Assembly: GCF_002355215.1 (NCBI RefSeq)
Contig: NZ_AP014612.1
Location: 1,178,001 to 1,242,000 of the forward strand
Reading direction: 5' to 3'
Length of the DNA: 64,000 bases
DNA from: Streptococcus troglodytae
GTDB lineage: Bacteria > Bacillota > Bacilli > Lactobacillales > Streptococcaceae
A program made the position numbers and the translations under genes. Below the pieces are notes generated by a model. The model was not told the origin of the DNA. It was given only the letters and a program-made list of their open reading frames with translations, and made no database searches. Of this stretch, positions 59,758 to 64,000 are shown piece after piece. Position 1 is the stretch's first letter. Each line of letters starts with the position of its first letter.

Positions 59758-60113
59758 ATCTTAACCTCCTTTTTAAGAAAGTAAGTGCAGTTTTTCTCAT
59801 GCAAGATTTTTATTCTTTAAATGACTGTCCTAAGTATAGCAAATTCCTTAAAAACTTCTAGCAGTTCGCTCAGTCAGTCACGTCATTCACCAAGAAGTCG
59901 GCTTATCATTCATGATTAGAATGGTAAGAACTCTACTTTCTTACATATAGAAAAACCTCCATATAATAACTTGTTCATGATTTATCTCTCCTTTCAACTG
60001 AAATAAAAACAGTATAATCCTCAGTAAACAAAAAGTAAAATACTTTAAAAACATAGTCAGCCATTCTTTTTAGTTATAATAGGAAAAACTGCTTTAATGA
60101 TGAGTTTTTTAAC

Positions 60114-60165
60114 ATAAGAACACCTCCCTCTTGAGTTAATGAAACTGTGAGGGAGGTGTTCTTAT
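60114..60165. terminator. 17-bp perfect inverted repeat
   Basis: ATAAGAACACCTCCCTC and GAGGGAGGTGTTCTTAT around an 18-base loop. The stem is very stable, without a long T tail on either strand. Terminator, attenuator or element end are possible. Confidence 0.5.
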
Positions 60166-60224
60166 AGTCAAACAAAATCAAAAACAAACGAGGTAAGGAC
60201 TTAAGAAAAATCGCTGATGACACT

Positions 60225-60315
60225 GTTTTTTCTACGCCAAGTCCTAGAGGACCTTGGCTAAAGCCCCTACTAGCTCGCCTGTCAAAGCAGTATCGGCTTT
60301 TTGGATCACGTCACA
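60225..60315. repeat. 95-bp dispersed repeat, copy B
   Basis: Nearly the same as 47713-47803. Minus strand reads KADTALTGELVGALAKV in one phase. Confidence 0.75.
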
Positions 60316-60416
60316 AGGTAGCAAAGTTAATGGGCGTTTAGCACCTCTGTAACTAAGAGCAGCCGCTGCCAGCGATCTGCCTAATTGCCTGAAGACAATA
60401 CTGGTGTACAGCAAGT

Positions 60417-60437
60417 AAAAGGTCTGGGAGACCTTTT
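60417..60437. terminator. Small perfect hairpin after the 60.5-kb hydrolase
   Basis: AAAAGGTCT and AGACCTTTT around GGG. Located about 75 bases past the restored stop of the hydrolase; could end transcription in either direction. Confidence 0.5.
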
Positions 60438-60510
60438 GAGATAGAAATAGAAGCAGCGAAATTAACCTCATCAGTTCAATAACACCTATCGTTTTGATTT
60501 TTTAAGAAAA

Positions 60511-61439
60511 TTAAAATGGGTTGTCAGTTTTATAATTTTTTGAAAAGAAAGCAAAAATTTTATCAACCGCTGGATCAACATAACCTTTTTATCATACAAA
60601 TCAACATGGCTGGCACCCGAAATTTTGTAAAGCTCTTTATCACGTGAAGCTGCTTTTTCTATTACTTCTTTTGAATAATTAATAGTATCTGCTTTTGTAC
60701 CTGCTACTAGAAGAATTGGTTGGGTCAAAAAGCTATCAATAAAACGAAATGTATCAAAAGTTAAAAGTTTATCAACTGATAGAAGAGAGACTTTATTAAC
60801 TGAGCGTGGATGGGCTCCTCTGGGGGTACGGTAGTAATCATGAGCCTCAATAAGTGTACGTGGCATTTCCGGACTAGTTTCTTCCGGCACATAAGGACCA
60901 TAAAGAGCAGCAGAACCATTTGCTTCAGCTGTTCTTTGTTTGCTAGCTTCCTCTAATAGAGCCAACTGTGCTTCCAGTGTTATCTCATGCTCTAAACCGT
61001 CACGAATCCATGAACCAGGATCAGAGATGCTGACTCCAGCGACTGCTTTAATACGACGGTCTGTCATGGCAGCATTGATGACATAGCCACCACCAGAACA
61101 GATTCCCAAAGCTCCGATACGCTCAGAATCAATATAAGAAAGACTGGTCAAATAGTCAACAGCACATTTGACATCTTCAACACGAACATAGGGATTTTCC
61201 ACATAACGAGGCTCACCGCCACTTTCCCCTTGGAAGGAAGTGTCAAATACGAGAGAAATGAGCCCTCTGGCAGCTAATCTTTCAGCATAGAAAGATGGTG
61301 ACTGTTCCTTGACAGCACCTGCTGGAGCAGAAATCACAATAGCCGGATACGTTTGACTGTCATCAACATTTTCTGGAAGAAAGAGGAGACCCGTCAAGTT
61401 GTAATAGCCATGTTTAATCATTACTGTTTTTTTCATCAT
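60511..61439 (-). pseudogene. Alpha/beta hydrolase paralogue, frameshift at the C-terminus
   Basis: Third member of the GPFGAVKEQS group (here SAPAGAVKEQSPSFYAERLA). Nucleophile elbow GICSGGGYVI with cysteine, acid in LVAGTKADTINY, histidine in GASHVDLYD. The frame is lost at the T5 run 60586-60590, after the histidine. One more base gives GYVDPAVDKIFAFFSKNY and the family end at 60511, 309 residues. As given, translation runs to 60486 with an unrelated tail that may still be tolerated, since the triad is upstream. It starts behind a MerR-type promoter (61483-61513) and is divergent from a MerR gene. Confidence 0.8.
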
Positions 61440-61482
61440 TTTTACCTCTGTAAATAAATTTAGTCCTTTGACTATATTTTAC

Positions 61483-61513
61483 AGTTTAAACTATAAAGTT
61501 ACTTTACAGTCAA
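61483..61513 (-). promoter_or_regulatory. MerR-type promoter/operator, copy 3
   Basis: Minus-strand TTGACT (61513-61508), 19-base spacer, TAAACT (61488-61483). The dyad CTATAAA-N5-TTTACAG fills the spacer. It drives the hydrolase at 60511-61439; the divergent MerR gene is the likely activator. Confidence 0.8.
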
Positions 61514-61563
61514 GCCTTATTTTGATAAAATTTTTAAAAAATCATAAAAAAGGAATCTTTTCA

Positions 61564-62360
61564 ATGCATCAAAAAGAACTTCTATCTATTAGTCAATTTG
61601 CCAAAATGGCTGATATTACTAGGGCAAATTTGATTTTTTACGATAAGGAAAACATCCTCACTCCTACTTTTCGCAGCCAAGGCAACGGCTATCGCTACTA
61701 TTCCTTCCAACAATTAAATCAAGCCTTTACCATTAACCATCTTCGAAAAATAGGACTATCTCTAAAGGCAATTAAGAAATTTTACCAGAATAATAGTTTA
61801 GAAGAAGCTGCCAATATGGCTGAACAGCAGAATCGTCTGATTCAAAAACAAATTTCAGAGCTAAAACAACTTCAGGCTCATCTTGATACCTTTCAAAAAA
61901 ATTTATCAGAGCTGGCCCAGCTGAAATTTCCCGCCTATCAAATTCAAAAACTGTCTGCAAAATATTTAACCCTAAGCCCTCCTTATCAGAACATTAGAGA
62001 AAAAACACAGAGCATGTATGATTTTTTCCGTTACTGTAAGGAGAATGATATTGATTACCATGGATATTTAGGAAGACTCTTTCTAAAAGACAAGATTCAG
62101 ACTTCTAATTTTTATGAACCTTCTTACCTTTACTTTGAAAATATGGAAGGAGAATATGAGATGTCAGCCGGTAACTACTTCATCTACTACGATTACAGTG
62201 ATGGCAGCAATTTATCAGCTATCTATCAGAAAGTTCAAAGTCTGCTTAAAGAAAAGGGTTGAAACCGATAGGCTCAATTTATGAAGATTATCCCTTAACA
62301 GGATTTCTCTTTTTTGATGATGATAAACAGCTCATTCGTATTCGTGTTTCTATTGAATAA
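61564..62360 (+). pseudogene. MerR-family regulator, frameshift near the C-terminus
   Basis: From ATG 61564 (AAAGGAA upstream): HTH ISQFAKMADITRANLIFYDK, wing NGYRYYSFQQLNQAFTINHL, coiled coil (about 75-125) and a ligand domain. Translation stops at 62260. One more base in the A4 run 62252-62255 gives GLKPIGSIYEDYPLTGFLFF and LIRIRVSIE to 62360, the natural end of the GyrI-like domain. It is a paralogue of the MerR at 44316. The truncated form would still bind DNA. Confidence 0.8.
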
Positions 62361-62587
62361 TAGAAGTTCAAAAATCAGATTGATTCTACAGATACCAGCT
62401 GCAAGTCCTTAATACTTTGCTGTCTTCAGCTACTTTATAGTTGCCCATTTTTTAAACTCTATGGAATGTATGAAAATTTATCAAGTGTTGGGCAAAACAC
62501 ATCACATATGTTTGAAAAAACATAGAGAATGACTGCACTTTTTTGATACACTAATGAAGTTAAACAATTTATGATAAAGGAGCTATT

Positions 62588-63766
62588 ATGTCCAAACATA
62601 AAGCAAAACGCGTTTCTAATTATGAACTTTTCTTCGATCTGGCCGTAGTTCTCGCCATCAGCCAGTTAACCTCAGCCTTCCATGTCCAACACATTGGTTT
62701 TTCAGAAATGTTATCTTTTTTTGCAGCCTGTATTATCATGCTCAATATCTGGAACAATGAAGCCTTTTATTACAATAAATATGGAGATTCTAGACGGATT
62801 GATATTTACAGCGTCATCGTCCTCATGCTTTGGGTTGGAAATCTAGCTCTGTCCTTTAACTTTGATGTAGCTTATCTCCGAAATCATTACAGCAATGTCC
62901 TTGTTTTTAACAGTATGCTCATTCTTTGTTATGGAACTATTGCTCTGCAGTATTATCTCAAGGGTCGAAAACTAGGATTTAATCAAGATATTAAGACTAG
63001 CATTGGTCTCTTGATTGCCTATATGTTGCTTTTGCTTCCGGTAGCAACTGGCATTATATCCTATAGCAACTGGGTAGTAGTCCTTTATTTCCTACCTTTA
63101 ATCTTGCCCCTAATCTTGCATCTGTCTTTCTTTAAGAGAACTGCACGGGAAATTTTTTGGCAGCCCATCAACTTTCCTCACGCTCTTGAACGCAATCAAC
63201 TCTTAACTATTGTGACCTTTGGAGAAAGCGTTATTGCCACAATTAAGACCTATCCGCTCATGACCGCTCCTCTTGAAGGAGCTCTGCTCTTCTTTGGTAT
63301 GGCTGGTCTTTTTATGTTCTATATTATTCAAACTTTCATCAATATTGATCATCACCAGCACACCTCTATTTATGGTCTCTTTTATTCTCATGCCATCATT
63401 ATTGTCAGTTTACTCTTTTTCACTGTTGGTTTGGAATTTATGGCTGACCACCACCATCACAATCTGGGAATCACCTTCTTCATCATTTCAGTGATCGCTT
63501 TTTATATCGGCGTTTTGTTCACTTCTGTCTACAATCAAGAAATCTATCGGGTTAATAAGACAATTCTCTCTAAATATGCTGGATTTCTGGCGGTCGGAAG
63601 CCTGGCTTTCTATTTCTTTCGCAATAATTTAATTCTGGTCGGAGTTAGTCTCATCATCATGAATTATCTCATTATGCGATCAGGCATGGCCTACCGCAGG
63701 CAGCAGCGTGAGCGCAATCAAGTTCCCCATCCTGATCCTAATCAGAATCTCAGAGATTTTTCATAA
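62588..63766 (+). CDS. LtrA family membrane protein (second copy)
   Basis: 392 residues, about ten hydrophobic helices. N-terminal RVSNYELFFDLAVVLAISQL and the conserved FPHALERNQLLTIVTFGESV match LtrA. AAAGGAGC before the ATG. It differs clearly from the copy at 27315, so it is not a recent duplicate. Last gene of the island in view; ends at a strong hairpin built of IS-like ends. Confidence 0.88.
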   Translation: MSKHKAKRVSNYELFFDLAVVLAISQLTSAFHVQHIGFSEMLSFFAACIIMLNIWNNEAFYYNKYGDSRRIDIYSVIVLMLWVGNLALSFNFDVAYLRNHYSNVLVFNSMLILCYGTIALQYYLKGRKLGFNQDIKTSIGLLIAYMLLLLPVATGIISYSNWVVVLYFLPLILPLILHLSFFKRTAREIFWQPINFPHALERNQLLTIVTFGESVIATIKTYPLMTAPLEGALLFFGMAGLFMFYIIQTFINIDHHQHTSIYGLFYSHAIIIVSLLFFTVGLEFMADHHHHNLGITFFIISVIAFYIGVLFTSVYNQEIYRVNKTILSKYAGFLAVGSLAFYFFRNNLILVGVSLIIMNYLIMRSGMAYRRQQRERNQVPHPDPNQNLRDFS

Positions 63767-63769
63767 ACA

Positions 63770-63858
63770 AAAGGAAGCCAAGTTGTACTGACCCCAAAAG
63801 TTAGACAGAAAAAATCTAACTTTTGGGGTGCACAGTACAAGTCAGCTTCCTTTTTTAT
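63770..63858. mobile_element. IS3-type end palindrome within a terminator
   Basis: ACCCCAAAAGTTAGA (63791-63805) faces TCTAACTTTTGGGGT (63815-63829) across nine bases, with outer arms TGTACTG and ACAGTACA and an outermost AAGGAAGC/GCTTCCTT pair. TGACCCCAAAAGTTAGAC is the sequence type found at the ends of IS3/IS150-family elements. No transposase lies between the ends, so this is a miniature or collapsed form. With its T run it can also end LtrA transcription. Confidence 0.7.
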
Positions 63859-63888
63859 ATTTTTTAAAATTTAAAGCAATAGATTATT

Positions 63889-63982
63889 GGACTGAGCGAC
63901 GCAAGCCGGAAAAGGCGATAATACTTTGGTAGGCGAACTAGCAGGGACTTTAGTCAAGGTTCCCTAAAACCAAGAATGCCAA
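63889..63982. repeat. 95-bp dispersed repeat, copy C (reverse)
   Basis: Opposite orientation to copies A and B, more divergent. The plus strand reads GDNTLVGELAGTLVKVP then stop, in register with KADTALTGELVGALAKV of copy B, which suggests it comes from coding sequence. Confidence 0.65.
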
Positions 63983-64000
63983 AACCTCCAGCATTTGACA

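Noticed and set aside
60244..60471. Leftward 75-codon frame with a hydrophobic start
   Set aside because: Its end is the dispersed repeat and its start has no ribosome site; treated as repeat sequence rather than a gene.

Overview
The window is a Streptococcus mutans-type chromosome segment. The evidence is the block of genes that family knowledge ties to that species: a 1463-residue glucosyltransferase of the GtfD type, NADP-glutamate dehydrogenase, the rcrRPQ multidrug/competence operon, thiol peroxidase, the CipI-type bacteriocin immunity gene behind a ComE-type direct repeat, and the relPRS alarmone/two-component operon. Low GC and streptococcal-style ribosome binding sites agree. Assignment is by recognition only; no search was run.

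Layout. Positions 1-7000: broken amino-acid binding protein, UroD-like protein, divergent LysR regulator, DUF1304 protein, then relS-relR-relP and cipI. 7100-11900: tpx and rcrQ-rcrP-rcrR with promoter and operator. 12240-14700: a preQ1-I riboswitch candidate with a terminator, then queC-queD-queE-queF. 14700-22300: a DUF3021 protein, gdhA, an HdeD-like protein and gtfD. From about 22500 to 63800 the character changes to an accessory island of roughly 41 kb. It holds alpha/beta hydrolases, aldo-keto reductases (three intact, one frameshifted, several fragments), LysR, TetR and MerR regulators, flavin and quinone reductases, Zn-alcohol dehydrogenase, aldehyde dehydrogenase, a glucose dehydrogenase/GlcU pair, small stress-type domains (cupin, CMD, NTF2-like, ABM, YciI), rarA, two LtrA membrane proteins, a resolvase with an internal deletion, and dispersed repeats.

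The island looks like a stock of redox and electrophile-handling enzymes arranged as regulator-enzyme modules: LysR divergent from a hydrolase, an AKR or a flavodoxin, TetR with a nitroreductase, MerR with a quinone reductase, rarA or a hydrolase. Three near-identical MerR-type promoters with a 19-bp spacer, at 41.7, 45.2 and 61.5 kb, suggest a small dispersed regulon. Regions near 25-27 kb and 31-34 kb look visibly richer in GC and may have come from another streptococcus.

Many genes are broken by single-base indels. In at least ten of them, adding one base to a run of A or T restores the expected protein, so base-calling error is a serious alternative to real gene decay. True nonsense codons also occur (rcrP, the GNAT gene, the DinB-like gene). 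Every pseudogene call below should be read with this in mind.
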